Source: JAYPHU01 sp038127535
GTDB lineage: Bacteria > Pseudomonadota > Alphaproteobacteria > Rhodospirillales > UBA2165
DNA length: 22,570 nt
Assembly (NCBI GenBank): GCA_038127535.1
Contig: JAYPHU010000042.1
Location: forward strand, 1 to 22,570
Direction of reading: 5' to 3'
Shown here: piece after piece, positions 15,746-22,570 of the stretch
Layout of the letters: the number at the start of each line of letters is the position of its first letter
Numbering within the stretch: the first letter of the stretch is position 1
Translations under genes and position numbers: made by a program
Notes under the pieces: generated by a model
Seen by the model: only the letters and a program-made list of their open reading frames with translations
The model's database searches: none
What the model was told of the DNA's origin: nothing

Positions 15746-17792
15746 CCGCGCCGATTGCCCTTTCGTCTTCGCCGTTGGCGACGGCCGTGCATTCGGCCAT
15801 GGTGATCGACGCCCGGCTAATCGGGTCGGTCATGAAAAAATTCTCGATAGGCTGGGTCAATGGCTCGGTCGAAACAGAACCCGAAACACCGAAGTCGCCC
15901 CAGTCGCTCTCGGCGATTTCATCTATATCGCCGAACAGCGGGTTCACCTCCACCATGTGGGCGCGTAGCTCGCTGATTGAATTATACGGCAGCGTCTTGC
16001 CGGCCTTGTCGGAGAGCGCCCGAATTATCGCCCAGTCTTCCTTGGCGTCCCCCGGCGGGAACACCGCCAGCGCCGCCTGCTGCACCCGGCCCTCTGTATT
16101 CACATACGTGCCGTTCTTTTCCGTATAGGCTGCGCCCGGCAGGATCACGTCCGCCCGGTGCGCGCCGGCATCACCGTGATGGCCTTGGTAGATGACAAAG
16201 GCATTCCCCAGCTTGTCCGTATCGATCTCGTCTGCGCCCAACAGATAAACCACATCCATATTTCCGGCGGCCAGAATGCCGCCGGCATCCAGGCCGTTAT
16301 CGCCTTGTGGCAGGAAGCAGAGGTCTAGACCGCCAACCCGGCTCGCCGCGCGCTGCAACACGTTGAAACCGTTCCAGTCGTCGCTTACGCCATCGACCGA
16401 GTCCATGAGTTCTTTACACTTCGCGAGGATCGCCGAGCCGTCCGGCCGCGCCAAAGCCCCAGAGCCGACGATCACCATCGGCCGCTTGGCATCTTTGAAG
16501 GCCTTGCCGAAGTCGCCGTTGCCGGCCATCACATCATCAATCACCGAAGGGTCGTCGCCGAGATTGTCGTGAGCATAGGTCAGATCGACCGCCGGCCCAA
16601 CGGATGCAATGACCACATCGCCCATCAAATAACGTTTGCGAATTCGGGCATTGAGGACCGGAGCTTCCCATCGGGGATTGGTCCCGACGAGTAGAATGGC
16701 GTCCGCCTCTTCGATCCCGGCAATGGTCGAGTTAAAGATATAGCTCGCCCGGATGGTGCCGATTGCGCCGCCGTCTTGCCGGCAATCCAAATGCGGCGCA
16801 CCCAGGCCTTCCATCAGATCCTTGAGCGCCAGCATGGACTCACAGTCAGCCAGATCGCCGGCTATCGCCGCGATCTTATCGCCGGACGCCGCCGCCAGTT
16901 TCTCGCCGGCGACGCTCAACGCCTCATCCCAATCGACCGCGACCAGCTTGCCGTCCTTGCGCACATACGGCCGGTCGAGCCGCTGGCGTTTGAGACCGTC
17001 ACAGGCGTGGCGGGTCTTGTCGGAAATCCATTCCTCGTTAACGTCGTCATTGTTGCGTGGCAGGATGCGCATCACTTCCGGCCCTCGGGTATCGACCCGG
17101 ATGTTGCTGCCAAGCGCATCCATCACGTCGATGGATTCCGTTTTCTTCAGTTCCCACGACCGGGCGGTGAAGGCATACGGCTTGGAGGTCAGCGCGCCCA
17201 CGGGACACAAGTCCACGATGTTGCCGGACAATTCCGAGGTCAGCGCCTTCTCCACATAAGTGCCCACCTCCATATGCTCACCCCGGCCCGTCGCTCCCAG
17301 TTCGGGTACGCCAGCGATCTCGGTGGCGAAGCGGATGCAGCGGGTGCAGTGAATGCAGCGGGTCATGATGGTACTGACCAACGGGCCCAGGTATTTCTCG
17401 TCGACGGCGCGTTTGGATTCCAGGAAACGGGATTTGTCCCGGCCGAAGCCCATGGCCTGATCCTGCAGATCGCACTCGCCGCCTTGATCGCAGATCGGGC
17501 AATCCAGCGGGTGGTTGATGAGCAGGAACTCCATCACGCCTTCCCGGGCCTTCTGGACCAACTCTGTCTTCGTGCGGATCACCATGCCGTCGCCGACGGG
17601 CATGGCGCAGGACGCGATTGGCTTCGGCGCACGTTCCATCTCCACTAGGCACATGCGGCAGTTGCCAGCGACCGACAGCCGTTCGTGATAGCAGAAGCGC
17701 GGAATTTCCTTGCCGGCCAGTTCACAGGCCTGAAGAACTGTCAGTCCGGCTTCGACTTCAATCTCGACATCATCGATGGTGAGTTTAGGCAT
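15738..17792 (-). CDS. nuoG: NADH-quinone oxidoreductase subunit G
   Basis: Largest peripheral-arm subunit of complex I, 684 residues, with three Fe-S clusters. N1b is bound by Cys34/45/48/62 (CYHERLSVAGNCRMC). N5 is bound by His94 and Cys98/101/107 (HPLDCPICDQGGEC). N4 is bound by Cys146/149/152 and Cys196. I see no extra cysteine set for the N7 cluster that some bacteria have. The rest (about 215-684) is the molybdopterin-oxidoreductase-like domain, with no cofactor role in complex I, as in mitochondrial NDUFS1. It starts 9 bp after nuoF behind a GGATAAGGG SD. Confidence 0.97.
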   Translation of the reverse strand: MPKLTIDDVEIEVEAGLTVLQACELAGKEIPRFCYHERLSVAGNCRMCLVEMERAPKPIASCAMPVGDGMVIRTKTELVQKAREGVMEFLLINHPLDCPICDQGGECDLQDQAMGFGRDKSRFLESKRAVDEKYLGPLVSTIMTRCIHCTRCIRFATEIAGVPELGATGRGEHMEVGTYVEKALTSELSGNIVDLCPVGALTSKPYAFTARSWELKKTESIDVMDALGSNIRVDTRGPEVMRILPRNNDDVNEEWISDKTRHACDGLKRQRLDRPYVRKDGKLVAVDWDEALSVAGEKLAAASGDKIAAIAGDLADCESMLALKDLMEGLGAPHLDCRQDGGAIGTIRASYIFNSTIAGIEEADAILLVGTNPRWEAPVLNARIRKRYLMGDVVIASVGPAVDLTYAHDNLGDDPSVIDDVMAGNGDFGKAFKDAKRPMVIVGSGALARPDGSAILAKCKELMDSVDGVSDDWNGFNVLQRAASRVGGLDLCFLPQGDNGLDAGGILAAGNMDVVYLLGADEIDTDKLGNAFVIYQGHHGDAGAHRADVILPGAAYTEKNGTYVNTEGRVQQAALAVFPPGDAKEDWAIIRALSDKAGKTLPYNSISELRAHMVEVNPLFGDIDEIAESDWGDFGVSGSVSTEPLTQPIENFFMTDPISRASITMAECTAVANGEDERAIGADG

Positions 17793-17801
17793 CCCTTATC
17801 C

Positions 17802-19082
17802 TCACGCCGCCGCGGTCTGTTTTGCTTGCTCAATCCGCGCTTCCATCTCCGGACGGAAGTGGCGGATCAGCCCCTGGATCGGCCACGCAGCCGCATCGCC
17901 CAGGGCGCAAATCGTGTGACCTTCAACCTGCCGGGTGACTCGTTCGAGCAGATCAATTTCTTCAATCGTCGCCCGGCCGGTGACCATGCGGTTCATCATG
18001 CGCGACATCCAGCCTGACCCTTCCCGGCACGGCGTGCACTGGCCGCAACTTTCGTGCTTATAGAAGGCAGACAGGCGGGCGATAGCCGCAATGATATCCG
18101 TGGACTTGTCCATCACCATGATGGCCGCCGTGCCCAGGCCTGACTGAGCCTCTCTGAGGGAGTCGAAATCCATCAAGATGCTGTCGCACGTCCCTTTGGG
18201 CAGACAGGGCACCGACGCGCCGCCGGGGATGATGGCCAAGAGATTGTCCCAGCCGCCGCGCACGCCGCCGGCATGTTTATCGATCAGTTCCTTCAGCGGA
18301 ATACTCATTTCCTCCTCCACGGTGCACGGATGTTTCACGTGCCCGGAGATATTGAACAATTTCGTGCCGGTGTTGTTGGGCCTGCCCAAACCGGCAAACC
18401 ATCCGGCGCCCCGGCGCAGAATAGTCGGTGCAACCGCGATCGACTCCACATTGTTTACCGTGGTCGGGCAGCCATAGAGACCGGAGTTCGCCGGGAACGG
18501 CGGCTTCAGACGAGGCTGGCCTTTCTTGCCCTCCAGGCTTTCGATCAACGCGGTTTCCTCGCCACAGATATAGGCGCCGGCGCCACGGTGGACATAGCAA
18601 TCAAAATCCCAGCCGGAACCGCAGGCGTCTTTGCCAATCAGGCCGGCGTCATAGGCCTCGTCGACGGCGTGCTGCAGGGCTTCGATTTCCCGATAGAACT
18701 CACCCCGCACATAGATATAGGCCGTATGTGCGCCCATGGCGAAACTGGCCAGCAGACACCCCTCGACCAGCTTGTGCGGATCGTGGCGCATGATCTCCCG
18801 GTCCTTGCAGGTGCCGGGCTCGCCCTCATCCGCGTTGACCACCAGATAGTGCGGCCGGCCGTCGGACTCTTTCGGCATGAAGGACCATTTCAGACCGGTG
18901 CTGAAGCCCGCCCCGCCCCGGCCGCGAAGCCCAGACTCTTTAACCTCTTCAACGATCCAGTCCCGACCCTTGGCGATCAGCTCCTTGGTGCCGTCCCAAT
19001 CGCCCCGCGCTTTTGCACCGGCTAGGAACGGATCGTCGAAGCCGTAGATATTTGTAAAGATGCGATCACTGTCTTTAAGCAT
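17802..19082 (-). CDS. nuoF: NADH-quinone oxidoreductase subunit F
   Basis: NADH-oxidising subunit of complex I with FMN and cluster N3. The 426-residue protein contains the FMN/NADH glycine-rich loop GRGGAGFSTGLKW (54-66), NADEGEPGTCKDRE (83-96), GAGAYICGEETALIESLEG (167-185), and N3 ligands Cys346/349/352 (SCGQCTPCREGSGW) with Cys392. Its ATG overlaps the nuoE TGA by one base. Confidence 0.98.
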   Translation of the reverse strand: MLKDSDRIFTNIYGFDDPFLAGAKARGDWDGTKELIAKGRDWIVEEVKESGLRGRGGAGFSTGLKWSFMPKESDGRPHYLVVNADEGEPGTCKDREIMRHDPHKLVEGCLLASFAMGAHTAYIYVRGEFYREIEALQHAVDEAYDAGLIGKDACGSGWDFDCYVHRGAGAYICGEETALIESLEGKKGQPRLKPPFPANSGLYGCPTTVNNVESIAVAPTILRRGAGWFAGLGRPNNTGTKLFNISGHVKHPCTVEEEMSIPLKELIDKHAGGVRGGWDNLLAIIPGGASVPCLPKGTCDSILMDFDSLREAQSGLGTAAIMVMDKSTDIIAAIARLSAFYKHESCGQCTPCREGSGWMSRMMNRMVTGRATIEEIDLLERVTRQVEGHTICALGDAAAWPIQGLIRHFRPEMEARIEQAKQTAAA

Positions 19083-19690
19083 CAGCTATCACCTCCTTTG
19101 CCGCCCTTGAGGCTGGTCAGCCCACCAATCGGCTCGCAGCTCTTACGTCCGATCTGTGATCCCGGCTTCGGCGTCTCCCCAAGCTTCAATTGGGTGAGGA
19201 TGGATTCCGTACTGTCGTTGTCCAGGTCCTCATAATAGTCGTCGTCGATCTGCATCATGGGCGCGTTCACGCAGGCGCCCAGGCATTCCATCTCGTTCAT
19301 GGTGAACATGCGGTCATCTGTCGTTTCACCGAAACCGATACCCAGCTGTTTCTTACACGCGGCGACCACGTGATCCGAGCCACGCAACCAGCACGGCAGA
19401 TTGGTGCAGACCTGCACATGGTGTTTCCCGATCGGCTGCAGATTGTACATGGTATAGAAAGTCGCAACCTCATAAACGTGGATCGGCGGCATCTCCAATA
19501 AATCGGCAACATAGTCCATGGCGGCACGGGGCAACCAGCCATCGTTCTGCCGCTGCGCCAGATCCAACAGCGGCATCACGGCGCTCGCCTGACGCATGTC
19601 CGGATACTTGGCGATTTCCTTCTTAGCCAGTTCCATGGTCTCTGGCGTGAACTCAAAGGTCTCCGGCTGCTGAACGTCGGCCGAACTCAT
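19082..19690 (-). CDS. nuoE: NADH-quinone oxidoreductase subunit E
   Basis: Thioredoxin-like subunit that holds the off-path 2Fe-2S cluster N1a, 202 residues. Ligands are Cys95, Cys100, Cys136 and Cys140 (CTNLPC and CLGAC). The N-terminal helical part (about 18-85) contains KYPDMRQASAVMPLL and the VATFYTMYNLQPIGKH stretch. The C-terminal tail includes IGRKSCEPIGGLTSL, much like the end of mitochondrial NDUFV2 and longer than in E. coli. The start forms a 4-bp ATGA overlap with nuoD. Confidence 0.97.
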   Translation of the reverse strand: MSSADVQQPETFEFTPETMELAKKEIAKYPDMRQASAVMPLLDLAQRQNDGWLPRAAMDYVADLLEMPPIHVYEVATFYTMYNLQPIGKHHVQVCTNLPCWLRGSDHVVAACKKQLGIGFGETTDDRMFTMNEMECLGACVNAPMMQIDDDYYEDLDNDSTESILTQLKLGETPKPGSQIGRKSCEPIGGLTSLKGGKGGDS

Positions 19691-20865
19691 CGGTCAATCT
19701 CCCCAAAGACGATATCCAGCGATCCTATATTGGCCACCACGTCCGCCAGCATGTGCCCCTGCGACATCATGTCCAGGGCCTGCAGATGGGCGAACCCCGG
19801 CGCGCGAATTTTGCAGCGGTAGGGTTTGTTGGTGCCGTCGGATACCAGATAGACGCCGAACTCGCCCTTGGGCGCTTCGACCACCGTATAGGTTTCGCCA
19901 GCCGACACGTGGTAGCCCTCGGTATAGAGCTTGAAGTGATGGATCAAAGCTTCCATCGATTTCTTCATGGCTTCGCGCGGCGGTTTCGTGAACTTGTTGT
20001 CGTCAATTGCTGCCGGGCCCGGCGGCATGTCGGCGATGCACTGCTTGATGATTTTCAGTGACTCCCGCATCTCGTACATGCGGACCAGATAGCGATCATA
20101 ACAGTCGCCGTTCTTGCCGATGGGAATATCGAAATCCATCTTGGCGTAGGCGTCATAGGGTTGTGATTTACGGAGGTCCCAAGCAATTCCCGAGGCGCGG
20201 AGGTTCGGTCCCGTGAAGCCCCAGTCATAGGCTTCCTCGACCGACACCACACCGATATCCACGGTCCGCTGTTTGAAGATACGGTTTTCCGTCAGCAGCC
20301 CTTCCAAGTCATCGATCATGGCCGGGAACTCATCCGCCCAAACATCGATATCATCCAACAGCTTTTGCGGCACGTCCTGAGCCACGCCGCCGGGACGGAA
20401 ATAGGCCATATGCAGACGCGCGCCGGAGGCCCGCTCGCAGAACTCCATCAGCAGTTCCCGATGCTCGAACGCCCACAGCATCGGCGTCATCGCGCCCACG
20501 TCCATGGCGTAAGCCGTAATGTTGAGGATATGGTTCAGTATGCGGCCGATCTCGGCATAGAGCACGCGGATATACTGCCCCCTGGGCGGCACGTCCATAC
20601 CGGCCAGCTTCTCGACGGCCAACGCAAAAGCATGTTCCTGGTTTTGCGGGGCGACATAGTCCAGCCGGTCGAAATACGGCACAGCCTGCAGATAGCTCTT
20701 ATATTCGATAAGCTTTTCGGTGCCACGGTGCAGCAGGCCGATGTGGGGATCGGCGCGGTCGATCACCTCGCCGTCCATCTCCAGCACCAGGCGCAACACG
20801 CCGTGGGCCGCCGGATGCTGCGGCCCGAAGTTCAGTGTGAAGTTCCTGATGTGTTGTTCGCTCAT
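19687..20865 (-). CDS. nuoD: NADH-quinone oxidoreductase subunit D
   Basis: 49-kDa subunit of the complex I peripheral arm, which lines the quinone headgroup pocket. The 392-residue protein starts with NFGPQHPAAHG (12-22). His21 and Tyr70 are 49 residues apart, as are the quinone-contacting His38 and Tyr87 of Thermus Nqo4. Other hallmarks are HIGLLHRGTEKLIEYKSYLQ (41-60) and the C-terminal DIVFGEIDR. NuoC is a separate gene here, not fused to NuoD as in E. coli. The ATG overlaps the nuoC stop by one base. Confidence 0.98.
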   Translation of the reverse strand: MSEQHIRNFTLNFGPQHPAAHGVLRLVLEMDGEVIDRADPHIGLLHRGTEKLIEYKSYLQAVPYFDRLDYVAPQNQEHAFALAVEKLAGMDVPPRGQYIRVLYAEIGRILNHILNITAYAMDVGAMTPMLWAFEHRELLMEFCERASGARLHMAYFRPGGVAQDVPQKLLDDIDVWADEFPAMIDDLEGLLTENRIFKQRTVDIGVVSVEEAYDWGFTGPNLRASGIAWDLRKSQPYDAYAKMDFDIPIGKNGDCYDRYLVRMYEMRESLKIIKQCIADMPPGPAAIDDNKFTKPPREAMKKSMEALIHHFKLYTEGYHVSAGETYTVVEAPKGEFGVYLVSDGTNKPYRCKIRAPGFAHLQALDMMSQGHMLADVVANIGSLDIVFGEIDR

Positions 20866-21509
20866 CAGGCCTTCTCCTCCTCGCTGGCTTCTTCGTCTTC
20901 ATCGAGGGTGGCTTTTTCATCGCCGGGAAGCTGATGCTGCATGCCTTCCCACGGGCTGAGGAAATCAAAGTTGCGGAATTCCTGCGTGAGCTTCACCGGT
21001 TCATAAACGACGCGCTTTTGTTCGTCGTCGTAGCGCACTTCGACATAACCAGTCAGCGGAAAGTCTTTGCGCAGCGGATGGCCTTCGAAACCATAGTCCG
21101 TGAGGATGCGGCGCAAATCCGGATGATTGGAGAAATAAATGCCGTAGAGGTCCCAGGCTTCCCGCTCCCACCAGCCGGCGGCACTGAACACGCTAACCGC
21201 GGACGGGACCGGCGTGTCTTCTCTCGCCTGGACCTTCACTCGAATACGGGCGTTCTGGGTGAGGCTCAACAGGTTATAGACTACGTCAAAGCGGTTCTCC
21301 CGCTCCGGATAATCCACACCGCAGACATCCATCAAAATCTTGAACTGGCAATTCACATTGTCGCGGAGGAAGGTCAGGACTTTGACGATGGAGTCGCGCT
21401 CGGCATGGACGATTAATTCACCGCCCTTGACCTCCGTCGATTGGACGGCGCCATCGAGGCTGTCGGTGACAAGTTCGGCCATGTCTATGACAGGTTGTAC
21501 GTCGGCCAT
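20865..21509 (-). CDS. nuoC: NADH-quinone oxidoreductase subunit C
   Basis: 30-kDa peripheral-arm subunit of complex I, with no cofactor, packed against NuoD. The 214-residue protein holds the family signature REAWDLYGIYFSNHPDLRRI, then GFEGHPLRKDFPLTGY. The tail is very acidic (DEDEEASEEEK), a local feature with no known role. A GAGGGG SD sits just before the ATG, and a 30-bp gap separates it from nuoB. Confidence 0.97.
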   Translation of the reverse strand: MADVQPVIDMAELVTDSLDGAVQSTEVKGGELIVHAERDSIVKVLTFLRDNVNCQFKILMDVCGVDYPERENRFDVVYNLLSLTQNARIRVKVQAREDTPVPSAVSVFSAAGWWEREAWDLYGIYFSNHPDLRRILTDYGFEGHPLRKDFPLTGYVEVRYDDEQKRVVYEPVKLTQEFRNFDFLSPWEGMQHQLPGDEKATLDEDEEASEEEKA

Positions 21510-21539
21510 GATCCCCTCGAAATACTCCGCGCGCCCCGT

Positions 21540-22100
21540 TTAGCGCCACAAGGTCCCGGTGCGTTTAATCTTTTTCTGCAATTGCAGAATGCCGTACACC
21601 AGTGCCTCCGCCGTCGGCGGGCAGCCGGGCACATAAATATCCACAGGCACGACCCGGTCACATCCGCGCACCACCGAATAGGAATAGTGGTAGTAGCCGC
21701 CCCCATTGGCGCAGGAGCCCATGGAGATGACATAGCGCGGCTCCGCCATCTGGTCGTAGACCTTGCGGAAGGCCGGCGCCATTTTATTGGTCAACGTTCC
21801 AGCAACGATGATCACGTCGGATTGACGCGGGCTCGGCCGCGGCACGACGCCAAAGCGGTCCAGGTCATAGCGGCTGACATAGGCGTGCATCATCTCAACG
21901 GCGCAACAGGCCAGACCGAACGTCATCGGCCAGAGAGACCCGGTCCGCGCCCAGTTCACCAGCTTATCCAGATTGGCGACGACGAATCCTTTGTCGGTCA
22001 GCTCATTGGTCACGTTTTTGAGGATCAGGTCCTGTTGCGCGCCGGGCACCAGGGGCTGGCCATATTGATCAACCAGGGATGACTGCGGGTCTACTCCCAT
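21540..22100 (-). CDS. nuoB: NADH-quinone oxidoreductase subunit B
   Basis: Peripheral-arm subunit that holds N2, the last Fe-S cluster before quinone. Ligands are the tandem Cys65-Cys66 (GLACCAVEMMH), Cys130 (SMGSCANGGGYYHYS) and Cys160 (VPGCPPTAEALVYG). I chose the ATG at 22098-22100 (MGVDPQSS, 186 residues) because AAGGGGG lies at SD distance before it and family members begin in this way. The ATG at 22119-22121 would add seven Glu/Gly/Pro residues that are really the SD translated. With the chosen start it overlaps nuoA by 10 bp. Confidence 0.96.
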   Translation of the reverse strand: MGVDPQSSLVDQYGQPLVPGAQQDLILKNVTNELTDKGFVVANLDKLVNWARTGSLWPMTFGLACCAVEMMHAYVSRYDLDRFGVVPRPSPRQSDVIIVAGTLTNKMAPAFRKVYDQMAEPRYVISMGSCANGGGYYHYSYSVVRGCDRVVPVDIYVPGCPPTAEALVYGILQLQKKIKRTGTLWR

Positions 22101-22456
22101 TCCAGGGCCCCCTTCTTCCATTCATAGACAAAACCGACCGTCAGAATGCCGAGGAACACGACCATGGACCAGAAGCCGACTATACCGATCTCGCCCAGGC
22201 TGATGGCCCAAGGGAACAAGAACGCGACTTCCAGATCAAAAATGATGAAGAGGATTGCAACCAGATAGAAGCGGACATCGAATTTAATCCGAGCGTCTTC
22301 GAACGCCTCGAAGCCGCATTCATAGGCCGACAGCTTGGCCGTATCCGGCTTTTGCCTTGCCAGAACCAGCGACGCGATCACCATCACCACAGCCAAGCCT
22401 ACAGCGATGCCGATAAAGATCAGGATGGGTAAATATTGAACGAGCAAATTTTCCAT
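22091..22456 (-). CDS. nuoA: NADH-quinone oxidoreductase subunit A
   Basis: Membrane subunit of complex I (ND3 homologue), 121 residues with three helices at about 8-33, 62-84 and 90-112. The loop between helices 1 and 2 carries YECGFEAFEDAR, with the cysteine that becomes exposed in the deactive state of the mammalian enzyme. Helix 2 has the acidic pair in FIIFDLEVAFLFPWA. The ATG follows AGGA by 7 bp. It is the first gene of the operon. Confidence 0.97.
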   Translation of the reverse strand: MENLLVQYLPILIFIGIAVGLAVVMVIASLVLARQKPDTAKLSAYECGFEAFEDARIKFDVRFYLVAILFIIFDLEVAFLFPWAISLGEIGIVGFWSMVVFLGILTVGFVYEWKKGALEWE

Positions 22457-22505
22457 CAGGGGATCCTGTTTTGTGCCTTCTTCCTAGCCTTCGGCCGTGA
22501 GAATC
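22457..22505 (-). other. Junction between tRNA-Asp and nuoA
   Basis: Only 49 bp separate the 3' end of tRNA-Asp from the nuoA start. I see the nuoA SD (AGGA) but no GC-rich hairpin with a T-run, and no recognisable -35/-10 pair. The nuo promoter must therefore lie in or upstream of the tRNA gene, or have an unfamiliar form. Confidence 0.5.
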
Positions 22506-22570
22506 TGGCGGGAGCGACGGGACTCGAACCCGCGACCTCCGGCGTGACAGGCCGGCGTTCTAACCAACTG
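22506..22570 (-). tRNA. tRNA-Asp (GTC), 5' end cut off by window
   Basis: The minus strand holds the last 65 bases of a tRNA. The D-loop end reads CAGTTGGTTAGAAC. The anticodon arm is CCGGC-CTGTCAC-GCCGG, with anticodon GTC at 22548-22546. The T-arm has GGTTCGAGTCC, followed by the acceptor strand CGCTCCC, discriminator G and an encoded CCA. G73 and the GTC anticodon are Asp identity elements. About 12 bases at the 5' end are outside the window. Confidence 0.95.

Noticed and set aside
16776..17648. 290-codon open frame on the plus strand
   Set aside because: Antisense of the Fe-S part of nuoG; no start signal and no recognisable motif.

Overview
The window reads as a stretch of an alphaproteobacterial chromosome, with nearly every gene on the minus strand. 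Three things support this. The complex I subunits are strikingly close to mitochondrial ones: NuoI, NuoB, and the NuoE tail with its RKSCEPIGGLTSL motif. The gene order nuoA-N / birA / coaX / rnj / DUF1467 / proS / lolC / lolD is one I recall as typical of alphaproteobacteria. The prolyl-tRNA synthetase is the short form without the editing insertion. I cannot place it below class level from sequence alone.

Layout, in transcription order from the right edge to the left. A tRNA-Asp(GTC) is cut by the window end (22506-22570). Then comes a complete 14-gene NADH:quinone oxidoreductase operon, nuoA to nuoN (22456-8257), with junctions from 10-bp overlaps to 47-bp gaps and no accessory ORFs. It runs with almost no break into birA (biotin-protein ligase, TTG start), coaX (type III pantothenate kinase), rnj (ribonuclease J) and a two-helix DUF1467 membrane protein, so nuoA to the DUF1467 gene could be one transcription unit of about 17.7 kb.

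An island with looser spacing follows (4789-3434). It holds a Tag-type 3-methyladenine DNA glycosylase gene with clearly lower GC, and a gene for a secreted Ala/Lys-rich protein of unknown function that is interrupted by a frameshift. The left part is a proS-lolC-lolD cluster with 6-bp and 3-bp gaps, giving prolyl-tRNA synthetase and a lipoprotein-release ABC transporter. It ends in 184 bp with no gene.

Functionally, the window joins respiration (proton-pumping NADH oxidation), cofactor supply (CoA, biotinylation), RNA processing, translation and envelope biogenesis. It is essentially a housekeeping region. I found no CRISPR array, transposase, integrase, toxin-antitoxin pair or defence system. 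The points most worth a second look are the frameshifted secreted protein with an alanine-rich core, the low-GC tag island where I would expect an mce gene, the tRNA-Asp to nuoA junction with no terminator or promoter, and the single-permease (LolF-like) lipoprotein transporter.
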